Positions 1 through 10,413 of a stretch of 64,000 bases of DNA are shown piece after piece. A program made the position numbers and the translations under genes. Below the pieces are notes generated by a model that worked only from the letters and a program-made list of their open reading frames with translations, had not been told where the DNA came from and searched no databases. The stretch is from Isoperla grammatica (taxonomy: Eukaryota; Arthropoda; Insecta; Plecoptera; Perlodidae). Numbering within the stretch: position 1 is the stretch's first letter; each line of letters starts with the position of its first letter. The stretch spans positions 20,309,316-20,373,315 of the forward strand of contig OX246746.1 in NCBI GenBank assembly GCA_945910005.1, in the 5' to 3' direction.

Positions 1-80
1 TGGGGGGAGGGAGGAGTCTCTGCCACCGGGTATACGGGCCCAGCCGCAGAAGAGAGAGAAATAATAATAATAATAATAAT
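1..80 (+). mobile_element. 3' end of a LINE with AAT-repeat tail
   Basis: The first 50 bases (G-rich run, then TGCCACCGGGTA and GGCCCA) resemble the segment at 24320-24365 that follows a LINE reverse-transcriptase C-terminus. The element ends in (AAT)n at about 60-80, as expected for a LINE with a microsatellite tail. Only the 3' end lies in the window. Confidence 0.5.
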
Positions 81-672
81 TGTTATTTCATAATTTATCT
101 GTAAGCTCCAGTGATTTTCAATACAAATAGTATCTTATTCTTCTTTTATATTAAATTATCATTTTGAAGTTGCATCGATTTGACAACACAATCATGTTAA
201 ATATGGCAATATGGCGTACGTGCGAGGGCGCAGCTGTTCGGAGCACACAGGAAGTTTGATCTTCCAACGTAAGTACATGAAAAAACCCTAGATTTGCGCT
301 CGAAAGTGACTTTGCCCGAGTTAGGGGGGGTTATTGTATCTGGTCGATCTTGGCCTGGCTGCCTGACATCCCACGAAAGTTGGGAAGGTTATTGGGTCTG
401 GTTGATATGTAGTTCATCAATGCGCACTTTTTTCAATCTTTACCTTCTAGATTGGCAGCACTGCACCAGACACGAAGCAGAGAACAAGGAAGAAGGCGTA
501 AACTTTTACTATAAAAACTTCAACAATCATTTAATACTCTTTAAAACTAACTGCAATGTTATAATGTACATCATAATAAAGACAATTCAACATTGAACAA
601 TAAAAATAACACTTTAACAAAACTTTGGCGTTTTTCAATGAAAAAAGTGAGTACGAAACGCGAATCAGCAAC
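79..672. repeat. Dispersed ~600-bp repeat, copy 1
   Basis: It aligns almost base for base with 48161-48842, starting at ATTGTTATTTCAT and ending at CGAATCAGCAAC. This copy lacks about 75 bp present in copy 2 near 48370-48450. Both copies carry a short ATG frame ending at a GTAAGT donor-like site (about 212-275 here). No terminal inverted repeats or transposase were seen; the element class is unknown. Confidence 0.7.
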
Positions 673-859
673 TCATCTCAATAACCGAACATGCCTATTT
701 TCATACCTTGAGTACGTTCTGCTTGCATTGCTGAGTATTTTTTATGCTGGATTCGGGATGCTGCGGGATATGTACGTCAAGAGGTTTTCAACCAATCGGT
801 GGCTACTAGCGTACATGGCAGTGTATAGTTCTGCAGTAGCTAGCCGTGTTTCATCACCG

Positions 860-1290
860 CTCTACTTATTTCTCCCCAACCTTTAATGTTTCTTTGGGCC
901 ACCCTGTAGATTTTCCCCAATCTGCCCCTTGTTCTCCTCTCCTCCATTTTTCCCATCACGTTCATTTCCTGACCTTGGTAGTTGGTACTATCATTCGCGA
1001 CTTCTTCTTTCCACCATTTCCTCTTCCCCAAGACCTTTCTAATCACCCTCTTTTGGACACCCTACTTGGCCTCCCTGTCCTTTACCCTGCACGGATCCCA
1101 GACGGACGCTGCATATTCAAGGCCCTGGATGTCTAATCAGGGCCTTGTATGCAAGCTCCCTGAGGTCCCTTCCTGCCCCTCTTAGCATTCTCATTAGAAA
1201 GTTCAGGTTTTCCATATCCTCCTGTCAATCTGGACCTCCTTTCCAGCATACAATAGTACCCTTAAATATGGACCTATATGTATTATTTTT
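860..1290 (-). mobile_element. Degenerate LINE reverse-transcriptase C-terminus
   Basis: Reading the minus strand gives peptides typical of the end of CR1/L2/Jockey-like polymerases: AYKALIRHPG, then LEYAASVWDP, CRVKDREA, a stop, and GVQKRVIRKV. The frame is broken. The downstream part (NDST..MEERR..IYR..KGWGEI) matches the plus-strand fragment at 23890-24310, so both are probably the same family. Confidence 0.7.
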
Positions 1291-1380
1291 TCTAGGTGTT
1301 TGAAGCCATACACTTACTTTGTGTATACCTTTAATAGAACATCACTTTTCACTGTTTTTAACATTCTGCCTTATTTCCAG

Positions 1381-1727
1381 TGGAAGGTGGCCACCGCGCA
1401 ATTATATTCAGCCGTGTGGGTGGAATCCAATCCGAAGTGTATGCAGAGGGCCTTCATTTCCGTATTCCATGGTTCCAGTACCCGATTATTTACGACATTC
1501 GTTCACGTCCCCGCAAAATCTCCAGCCCAACAGGATCCAAAGATTTACAGATGGTCAACATTTCCTTACGTGTATTGTCACGACCGGATTCAGTGAACCT
1601 ACCGTCAATGTACCGTCAGCTGGGTCTGGACTACGATGAAAAGGTTCTGCCTTCAATTTGTAATGAAGTTCTCAAAAGTGTTGTTGCCAAGTTCAATGCT
1701 TCGCAGCTTATCACCCAGCGCCAACAG
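1381..1727 (+). CDS. PHB2: PHB2 exon, start of SPFH domain
   Basis: The exon is preceded by acceptor TTATTTCCAG and followed by GTATGA. It encodes [15 protein letters not shown] through SQLITQRQQ, including [15 protein letters not shown] and the [12 protein letters not shown] segment. The left junction is phase 1: the G of the valine codon must come from an exon not seen here. Confidence 0.95.
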
Positions 1728-4700
1728 GTATGACATATGGAACTAATCATCTAGGCCTAGTTGTTGTATAAATGAGAGTAGGCTACGTTTTGTTCAAAAC
1801 TAAAATTAGAACTCTTATGAAGTGTGAAAGTAAAGATTTTAAATATGTAGCTAGTACATTTATAGATTATTATAGTTAAGCTAGGCTACCTAGTAGGGAT
1901 GTCACCGGGTACCCGTTACCCGCCCGGTACACACGGGTACAGTTCCAACTTTTCAATACCCGTTACCCGGGTACTACCTGTTCCCTTCTTCTGTTCAAAA
2001 CGAAATCAATTCAACCTTGCGATATTTCCCTACTGGCGTATTTGTGCGAGCGTACGAGCCGCGCTTTTCAATTTACCAGCATTAAACTTGACCCCCCCCT
2101 CGTCATGATTAGTTATCGTCGCAAAAAATGAGACGTAAAGCCCAATTAGAATCATCTTCTGTAGGCCTATGGAAGAATGCTGCTGAAAGGTTGCAAGTCC
2201 GAGGGAGCGCACCCGCCCGTCGTAGCTTTACCGCAATCATGTACACGTGTTCGACCTCGGACTATGACGTCATCGCTTTGACGCGGCCGACCACCGCGTA
2301 CTGTAGCGGAGACGCAAGCTTTGAAGCTTTGTTGAATCATGGAGTTGTATCTTAGGCAGGGTGGATGATTTTTTTGATTTTTATTAAAAAAATCAAAAAT
2401 CATGATTTTTTTGATTTAAATCAGATTTATTTGATTTAAATCGATTTCTTGATTTAAATCAGATTTTTTTGATTTTTTTCGATTTAAATCAGATTTTAAT
2501 TGATTTAAATCAACAATAAGAAGTGTTTCACAAAAGGGATAATCAACTGCTAAATTGCAATTGCCAACAAACAATACTAATTGACAGGAAATAAACAAAT
2601 AAATTTTCATTTTTCATATAATATGCGATCATGGTCTTCGAGGGAAATTGAAAATGAGATTTATGCCTAGTTATCCTGGTAAGTTTTCTTTGTCGATTTA
2701 AATCAATGATTTTTATTAAAAAAATCATTTGATTTAAATCTGATTTAAATCAACGATTTAAATCAATTGATTTAAATCAATTCCACTCTGATCTTAGGTA
2801 CCTACTATTATAAATCCATGGTTGAATACTTCCGCGATCGTTTTAATCGAAGGCAATGCAACCTGATACCGTTTGACAATATAATGTCTCTTTCCACAAC
2901 TTTGCGAATCATTTGACACCCGTGACGATAAAACACATCTTTAGTATTATTTTCTACCCGGGTAGTCCGGGTATGGGGGATGGCACGAGGGTACCCGGGT
3001 ACAACTATTTCCGGGTATTGTCATCCCTACTACCTAGTACCTATCAATGCCATACTTATCATTTTTGTAGTCTACTTCAAAAACTTGTCGTAAAAATAGC
3101 ATCTGTCCTGGTACCCATGTGCAATTGTTAAAAAAGCACTTGCACTTGTACCCAGCAATAGCTGCACATAAACACTGAAAATTTATTTCTGGGGAGAACG
3201 CTGAATGTTTATAAATGGCATTGAGTACAGTTTCTGCCGAAAATGAGTTCTTGTAACTGACCAGGGTGACTATAAATACAAATTCATCATTTAGTTATTT
3301 TTGTAGATTCATTGTTAAGTGGAAGCATAGCATGTAGACCTAGACCTTTGCTGTCAACAAAATAGTCACATTTTACTTGTAGATGAGATGGTTCCAAAAG
3401 TTCAAGGATACAAGTAGCCCTTAGCTAGTAGCAAAAATCAGCTTACACGTAGGCCTACTGACTGACTACATGCATGTACATAATATGTAGTAAATATGTT
3501 GTGTATGTATAACAAACTGCAAGATTCAGATTAGCTTACTATGTTACCAGTAATCAGAAGTAGGTAGACATTTTGCAATAAGACCTTGGGCCAGGGTCCA
3601 CGGTAAAACAGCACTGCCTGTCCCACGACACCATTGATTGGCCGATTGGCCGTGCATTACGCCACTAATCTGCTATGTACTTCTTGCCAGGTTTCCCTGT
3701 TAATTCGCAGAGATCTGATTGAAAGGGCACGTGACTTCAACATAATTCTGGATGACGTTTCTATCACCGAGTTGAGTTTTGGAAAAGAATACACAGCTGC
3801 AGTTGAAGCAAAACAAGTGAGTGAGCATAAGCAATCCTAAACTGTAGGCTGTTACAGTATATTTTCTTCCTCCTTCACTTTCATTGTAGACCTACATCTT
3901 TTTTGGTACACTTGTTTCTGCCAAAGACAACTGTAGGGTTTCAAAATGTTTGATGAGTACGTACTTAATTCTAACTCTTTTTGTCCATCACACCATTTTA
4001 TATTTAAGTTGAATTTTGTTCCCATAATTACGGATTGTGGTTCCACTGGTTACAAACTGCCAACATATATGCCCCCATCAGATTTCTCAACACTGCATGT
4101 AAGTTTCCTCACCTTGTATTAAATGAATCACTCAAAGTGTTGTTAGAGGCAGTAGCTTTTCACAATAGGGAAGTCTCATGAGTCTCCGATATGTGTTGAA
4201 ATATATTAAATAAATAGATTTTCATATAAAAAACAAACCCCGTAATCTAAAAGTGTTTAAAGTAATTAATTCAATTTCTACAAGGGTTCAAAGATTTCGA
4301 TTTTCTGTTTCCCGCACTTTTTTTTTTAAACGGCCTGTTACCTCATTACTTGTATCAAGTCACTGTTTATGAATAAACTCGCCACTGCCTCCTAGATGAA
4401 ACAATGAAACTTATTACTCGAGCCGTTGTCAAAACTGGCAAGCGGTTGTCAAATCCTCAGAAAATGAATAACTAAACAAAAGGCGGTCTGATATTATAAT
4501 ATTATTATTGTTATTACTATTATTATTATTATTATTATTATTACTATTATTATTATGACTATTGCCATTACTATTTATTAGGGATGTCAAACGATTAAAT
4601 TATTATAATCGATAATCGAATTCACTTTCACCTCCATAATCGATTATTAATCGATTTTAATCGTTTTGTAAAATGTCGGTATAGTAGCAAGTTTCTTCCA

Positions 4701-7700
4701 AACTTCGGTCTGGTTTCGGTTAGTTTGAATTGCCCGCGCAAGCCACGAGTTCGCAATTCGACTTCTTTTCGACTATCGATATATTTTACGTCACGAAGTA
4801 TTTTTGTTATGTTCTGTCCAAGATTTCGACGATAATTTCTGTCCTAGCTAGGCCTGAAGGGCTATAGTTATTCACTTCCCGTTTTTTTTTTAACCAATAA
4901 GTAATTAAGTATGCTAAATATGCGTCGTAATATTATTATTTTCATGTGCAGCGTAATTAAAATTTACGTGATGTGAACTAAAAATCGTAGCGACTTTTCT
5001 AACCTTACTTCTCTTGTTATTTGTGAACAAACATAACAACTCGTATTTTTATAGATCGTAGGCGTCGAATGCTGGGTCTAGGGTAGGCGACTAGACACAG
5101 CTATTCAAAATATGACTGGAAATTCGGCTCAAATAATGACGCAAAGTTATGCTGTTGCTGTTCTTAGGCCTAGGCCTAGGCCTACTGTAAATGAAACTGA
5201 GCAATAGCGATGCTAGCGCTAGCGGTCGCGCTCGAATAGGCGGCAGATCTTGAGAACTAAATTTAAAAAAGCGCGAAAATTTAAAATCGATTTTTTTTTT
5301 TTAATAATCGATTAATTGTTTTCGATTAATAATCGATTAATCGAATCGATTTAATCGTAATCGTTGACATCCCTGCTATTTATTATTATTATATCTATAT
5401 TATTATGTATTCTTTCAAGTCACGATTTCACGTATGGTTCTCACTGATAAGATTTGGAAAGAGGAGTTATAGTGTGTATGATTGGCTGATTGCATCATAC
5501 AAGTAGTGACGCCATGGCCCGTTTTTGGCGCCAAAATTATATGGAAAACTTTAACCTCGTTTTTATCAATGAAAATTTGTTCTTAGTTACACAAATGAAA
5601 TATGTTTGTGTTTTGCCAGTTGATCCTAATATAGAATAATAATAAAAAAACTACATGAGACTTCCCTATTGTGATTAATGCAACGGGCCTCCAATTTCAG
5701 CGAAATTATAATTTCTTTACATTTTTTGTCCCTCCAAATTGTATTTAAGTGGTACTTAGGCACAAAGAAATGGTGGTGTTATAACGCTTAAATGTGCTTT
5801 TTCTAGGTTGCTCAGCAAGAAGCTCAACGAGCAGCGTTTGTTGTCGAACGAGCAAAACAAGAACGTCAACAAAAGATCGTGCAAGCTGAGGGTGAAGCAG
5901 AAGCTGCCAAAATGATATCCTTTTGAATAATTAGTATGCCTAGTATGAGGGCCAGGCCAAGGAATCCTCAAGTGGCTAAAATGCATGCTTTATTTCAACA
6001 CTATACATTTATTTGTCTTGTTCCACAGCATTGTAATGCTGTGTTGTCCTCCAGCTATCCATGATGGACCGTTGAGAAAGTTAGAACCTACTTGGGCCTG
6101 GTTTCACCAAACTTTTAGTCACATGATTAGCCGTTAACTGAAGATTTGCTCAGGTAACAAACAAGCCACCTTCTAGAAGACACCATGCATTTTGTATGTA
6201 GGCCTAATGTTTGTTGGAACCATGGTAACCAATCCAAACAATTTAAGTGACATTTACAAAGTTTGGTAAACTCGGGCCGTAAACATCCATTGAATCGACA
6301 GCCCTCTGTTAGTTGTCACACCAACGATGACTGGTAACCTAGTTTCTAGGTCTCAGATCTGCTGCTCTGCACACTGGCTGTTGATTGTACCTTGCGTGTC
6401 GCTGCTCTGCAAATGATGGCAATTTTAATACATGGTAAACATGGAACTATTTTGTGGCAGAATGTAGAGAACCGTGTGGCATAGCGTGAAAATGTGGTAA
6501 TAAAACAGCGTATCGAATTATAGCAAACATTGTTTCTATGGGATTTGGTGGAACCACTCATAAATTGGGGGGTTAAGCTTAAAACATTCTAGTGAGGAAC
6601 ATCTTAATCAAGTTTGACATATGATTAATTTTGTTTTCCCCTTAATTTGTTTGTTGATTTAAAAATTTCCCTCTTGATCAAAAGTATATATAAATTACAT
6701 GCGTAGTTATGGTATAATATATTGACCGTTGCATCAACATCCTCCAGTTCAGCTCACTTCTAACAAAATTGAAGCTTGCCGATTTTTACTTTAAAAAGAA
6801 CAATTTTGTTTATATTTTTGTGTTTTGTCTTTTGAAATTAGTCAAATTACTTTCTTAAATCCACATTTTTTTGAACAAGTTACAAGTTCTTTAACTTAGC
6901 ATAAAGAACTGGAGGCTGGAGTGTATATGGTAAAGGTTAAATTTAAAATTACTCTGTTTTCATGAACATCATACATTTGTATCCTTTATGTACTTGCTTT
7001 CTCTGTTTTTGGTAAAATTTATACTTTTCTTAACTCAGTCCTTACTTGGGACAGGCTGTTGGCCAAAACCCTGGCTACTTGAAACTGAGGAAGATCAGGG
7101 CAGCTCAAAGCATCTCTCGTACGGTAAGACTAACGTTATAACTTAATTATGACTGTGCAAGTACTCGCTTTTACGAGTACTGTAGGCTACAATTTGAGTT
7201 AGTCAAACTAAGAAAATGAACACTGGATGCTAAAGTCAACTTTAGTGGATCACTCTGAAAAACCATGAGGCTAACGGTGATGATATTCAACTTAAGTCAC
7301 TGTGTCTCTATAAGTTCATTAGATCGCAGCAGCATACATTTGTGTACCGGTATATAGCATAGCACAATGCATGTATTTTGGGGGTTTTGCCTACGCTTTT
7401 TAACTTTAAAAAATCACAACAATTAAAATAATTGGTGAGAAAGTAAAAAGTAAATTCTAGGTTGTGGGGAAGTCTTCAAGTAACAATAAAGCAATATTTT
7501 AGGCCAAACAAAATTATTTTATTATGAGTTATTCGTTCACTTCATTTTGTTTTATTATTTTGTGAACTGGAGGGGTGTTTCGTTTACATGTTTAAACGTG
7601 AAAATTTAGGAAACGTGAACGTTTAAAAATCAAATGTTTGCTCTTAGCCCTACTACCTGGTTATCTCAATGTTTCACTGAGCCCCATGTCAGTATTGTCA

Positions 7701-10413
7701 AGTGGACAACTGAGCTGTTAGAATGCCCACCCAACTCTTGATAGAATTCTTTTGTTGTGATGCCAGATAATAACACAAGCAACAAACCCATTTCTTTCTT
7801 CAATGGCAATTGTGAAGTTCAGTCGTTGCACAATTCATGCTCTAACACTGAACACTGAACATAAACATGGTGACACAAGATTTACTGGTAGTTTGGAAAT
7901 ACTAGTTATGTTTACACAATAGTTTTCAGTAGGCCTGTGCAAATAGTGATTTTTCACTTCGAATCGAATTTCGAATATTCAAACGAAAAAGTTCGAATAT
8001 CGAATATCGAATAATTTTATCCACAAATAGTTTCGAATAATGACGTGAAAAACAGTATTTCTTTATTCAGTACTGTAATTAATTTGTGTGGCTTTGGTTC
8101 TACTGAGTTTAGTTACCTTGGGCCTAGGCCTATCACTTATCCTTGTGGATTGGCTAGGCTGAGGTCTATGGTCTAGGCCTAGGCCCTAGGCTAAGCCTAA
8201 GCCTAAGCTAATGTCACGAGATGGGCATGGTTGTGAGCCAGGGAGGCCTTGATATGCCTAGGCCTGGATGAACATAATGCCTAGGATGTTGGGGGCACAT
8301 ATTTTGTGCATAGGTCTAGGCCTAGCCTAGGTAGATAGACCTAGGCCTAGGCCCTTTCACAATCACAAGTCTTACTTGATAATTATGAAGCCCTAGCCTA
8401 GGCCTAGACCATAGGCCTCAGCCTAGCCAATCCACAAGGATAAATGATAGGCCCAAGGTAACTAAACTCAGTAGAACCAAAGCCTAGGCCTAGGCCTATC
8501 CTATAGGCCTAGGCATAAAGTTATTAACTGTAAAGTGAAAACACTAGAATATTATCTAGGCCTAGCCTAGGCCCTTATGGCATCTTCAGATGCTTTCCAC
8601 AAGTTTTGCACTTGGCAGAACCTTTGTCTGCCAAAAGGGGTTTGAATTTCTTTGCCAAAGCCTTGCAATCGCGCCTTCATCCGAATCGCTGTCTTCCAGT
8701 TCCATTGTTTATGTATGGTTTATGTCATACAACAACAAAAATCGCGAGCAGCGAGCTCGAGCTCAGCCAGTCAAAACATCGCTAACGCGGACGCCGCGCA
8801 GTCGCAGTGTTGTTGTCACATTCGAGTTGAAGACAATTTTTCGTTTGATACCCGCGCGCTCTGTCGACGAAACTGTAAACCTCTTACACTTTCAAGATCT
8901 GCTCTCTAGCGGCAAAAATTCAAACTTCTTGTACTTTTGGTGGTCTTTTTAATACACGACCTACTAGTGAGTGCTGGAATCAAAATAGTTCGAATTTCGA
9001 ATAGTTACTATTCGAATTTCGAATCGAATATAGGTAACTAATTATTCGCGAATATTATTCGAAATTCGAATATTCGCACAGGCCTAGTTTTCAGACATTT
9101 AACAATGTAGGCCTATCTGTTAGTATACTTCTATGTAAGCTTTGTCATGACAACTCTTGCATTATCAGATCACTTAAATATACACCTAAGTTGGTATATC
9201 AACATTTGCATTCCTAATTTAGATCAGTAATGCTCTAAAACACCCAACTATGACCGAGTTCAATTAGTTACTGCAGGGTTGCCACCAAGTAATTTTTTAA
9301 ATCCTCTAAAAAATCCTCAAAAATCCTCCAAAACACATTTATTCTGCTGTGTAACTTAGCATATTAAAAAGTGTGAAAGAATAAATTTTTTTTCAGGTTA
9401 TTTATATACGTATATATAAACAAAAAACCAGGCAAATAACAGCATAGACTCATAGAGAAAAGTCAGTCGTCACGTCACGGGCTCACGCTCACGGTTCTGC
9501 TTGTTACCAACGAGGCACAGGCAACGCGCTCTATCGTACACTAACAAACACACACGTTCTGCAAAGTTGACGATAGAGGACGCCACTTACTACTAGACCA
9601 ATCACAACGCTTTAGGTACCGCATTGGCTGTCTACCACACAAGCTCCGCCCTCTGCTTGCTAGTATAGTAAGACAACTTACAAACAAACAGTTGAAATCT
9701 CGATATTTCACGTGTTTTGAGACATCGTGTCTATGCTGCGGGTTCAAGTGTAGATTGTCCAACTTTACTTTTTACATTATTAAATCGTTCTTTATGGGGG
9801 AATTTTTAAATATTAGTAAATTTCACGGTTTTTACAATAATAGTAGAAAATCCGCCAATTTGGCCGTTAATCCTTATGTCCGCGAGGCACCCTAAAAATC
9901 CGCAAAAGAGGATAAACTCCGCAAAAACGGCAACCCTGAGTTACTGGATTAAAATGTAATGAATGGCACACCATTTTTTTACTATTGCTGTTAGTATTGT
10001 GCAGCAACTATATATGTTATCAAATGCAGCAAATTCAAATTTCAACTGGATTAATCCTAAAAACACTATCATCTTGCATTTAGTATGTGGTGGTTCGCCC
10101 AGCTATTGAAACGTATTCTTTACAACTGTCCCGACTAACTTATTATGTCCCCAAGCTTAAAATAATGACTGAAACTGCATCCAAAACAAGATTTACACAA
10201 AGTGCCTTTGTCCCTGTAAATTTCACTGTAGGTAGCTACAATGCATTTACAGTATACCAATTAATAGTATTATTAATGTTACATGCCATGTTTCCTATGT
10301 TGCAGATTGCTAGCTCCCAGAACAAAGTGTTCCTGTCAGGAAATAGCCTTATGTTGAATATCAGTGATCCTAACTTTGATGATCTTTCCGAGAAACTGAA
10401 AAGTAAGAAATAA
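1381..10413 (+). CDS. PHB2: Prohibitin-2, five exons visible, 5' end missing
   Basis: Spliced exons 1381-1727, 3691-3816, 5807-5914, 7046-7123 and 10306-10413 give a near-continuous match to animal prohibitin-2 from VEGGHRAI to the basic C-terminus KLKSKK. The protein is the partner of prohibitin-1 in ring assemblies of the mitochondrial inner membrane that scaffold proteases and support cristae. The SPFH/band-7 domain spans exons 1381-5914; the coiled-coil segment ([20 protein letters not shown]) is in 5807-5914. A YxxL motif (YRQL, near 1614-1625) sits where human PHB2 has its LC3-interacting YQRL. The first coding exon, which carries the membrane anchor in this family, was not found; the first visible exon opens inside a codon (..AG|TG GAA). 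The last four junctions are phase 0. No close AATAAA was seen after the stop. Confidence 0.95.
1894..3029. mobile_element. hAT-like non-autonomous element, GGGTACCC family, copy 1
   Basis: The termini TAGGGATGTCA and TGTCATCCCTA are inverted repeats, flanked by the 8-bp duplication CTACCTAG (1886-1893, 3030-3037). Both subterminal regions carry many GGGTACCCG motifs. It is clearly related to 31342-32003. A second hAT-like element is nested at 2357-2790. No transposase frame is present. It lies in the first visible PHB2 intron. Confidence 0.9.
2357..2790. mobile_element. hAT-like element of GATTTAAATC arrays nested in 1894-3029
   Basis: The ends CAGGGTGGAT and TTCCACTCTG are inverted repeats; the 8-bp duplication ATCTTAGG flanks both sides (2349-2356, 2791-2798). 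The interior is largely variants of the palindrome GATTTAAATC. The related element at 31342-32003 has no such insertion. Confidence 0.88.
3691..3816 (+). CDS. PHB2: PHB2 exon, second half of SPFH domain
   Basis: Forty-two codons between TTCTTGCCAG and GTGAGT encode [17 protein letters not shown] through [10 protein letters not shown], the most conserved block of prohibitin-2. Both junctions are phase 0. Confidence 0.95.
4161..5673. mobile_element. TIR element CACAATAGGGAAG, copy 1, interrupted
   Basis: CACAATAGGGAAGTCTCATG at the left is mirrored by CATGAGACTTCCCTATTGTG at the right. The element is split by the hAT-like insertion 4579-5375. Without that insertion and one duplication it is about 708 bp, close to the 714 bp of the uninterrupted relative at 49145-49858. 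No clear target duplication was found. An ATT-type microsatellite (4497-4560) lies inside. Confidence 0.75.
4579..5375. mobile_element. hAT-like element, AATCGATTA family
   Basis: Inverted ends TAGGGATGTCAA and TTGACATCCCTG are flanked by the 8-bp duplication CTATTTAT (4571-4578, 5376-5383). Subterminal arrays consist of AATCGATTA-type palindromes. It has no coding capacity, and sits in the PHB2 intron 3817-5806. Confidence 0.9.
5807..5914 (+). CDS. PHB2: PHB2 exon, coiled coil
   Basis: Thirty-six codons encode [11 protein letters not shown] through GEAEAAKM. The acceptor is TTTTCTAG. There is no GT at the 3' end; the protein match stops exactly before ATATCCTTTT, a U12-type donor. Confidence 0.95.
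5915..7045 (+). other. U12-type AT-AC intron of PHB2
   Basis: The protein match fixes the boundaries as ..AAM|LGQAV.. (AAAATG|ATATCCTTTT at 5914/5915 and CCTTAC|TTGGGACAG at 7045/7046). The donor ATATCCTTT is the U12 AT-AC consensus. TTTTCTTAAC at 7025-7034 fits the U12 branch-point motif and lies 11-13 nt before the AC end. An alternative GT..AG reading would drop LGQ and has no suitable donor. It should be removed by the minor (U11/U12-U4atac/U6atac) spliceosome. Confidence 0.92.
7046..7123 (+). CDS. PHB2: PHB2 exon after the AT-AC intron
   Basis: Twenty-six codons encode [11 protein letters not shown] and [15 protein letters not shown], followed by donor GTAAGA. The start is set by the AT-AC boundary; a conventional AG (7053-7054) inside the exon would lose the conserved LGQ residues. 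Confidence 0.93.
7930..9086. mobile_element. hAT-like element, ATTCGAAT family
   Basis: The inverted ends TAGGCCTGTGCAAATA and ATTCGCACAGGCCTA are flanked by the 8-bp duplication GTTTTCAG (7922-7929, 9087-9094). Both subterminal blocks are rich in TTCGAAT palindromes. A long inner inverted repeat (8090-8190 with 8391-8484) is listed separately. No transposase; small frames at 8590-8952 look fortuitous. Confidence 0.9.
8090..8484. repeat. ~95-bp inverted repeat inside the hAT-like element
   Basis: The arm beginning GGCTTTGGTTCTACTGAG (about 8090) returns as reverse complement ending CTCAGTAGAACCAAAGCC (about 8484), with only a few small differences across roughly 95 bp. The 200-bp spacer is dense in CCTAGG/AGGCCT. 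A transcript across it would fold into a long hairpin. Confidence 0.85.
9274..9938. mobile_element. hAT-like element, CAGGGTTGCC ends
   Basis: The ends CAGGGTTGCC and GGCAACCCTG are perfect inverted repeats flanked by the 8-bp duplication AGTTACTG (9266-9273, 9939-9946). The left subterminal region repeats AAATCCTC; the right has related TCCGC units. It contains no transposase. Confidence 0.92.
10306..10413 (+). CDS. PHB2: PHB2 terminal exon
   Basis: After acceptor ATGTTGCAG the exon encodes [20 protein letters not shown] to KLKSKK and TAA. This matches the prohibitin-2 C-terminus, which is more variable than the core. Confidence 0.93.
   Translation: MASSQNKVFLSGNSLMLNISDPNFDDLSEKLKSKK

Noticed and set aside
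212..275. First coding exon of PHB2 or another gene in the left-hand repeat
   Set aside because: The peptide does not match the prohibitin N-terminus, and the same segment recurs at 48.3 kb with only amino-acid-changing differences.
5911..5926. PHB2 ending early at AAKMISF-stop
   Set aside because: The stop lies in the AT-AC intron; conserved [11 protein letters not shown] continues at 7046.
7569..7652. Another GTTTAAAC-type hAT-like element
   Set aside because: It shares ACGTTTAAA motifs with 47523-47849 but has no clear inverted ends or target duplication.
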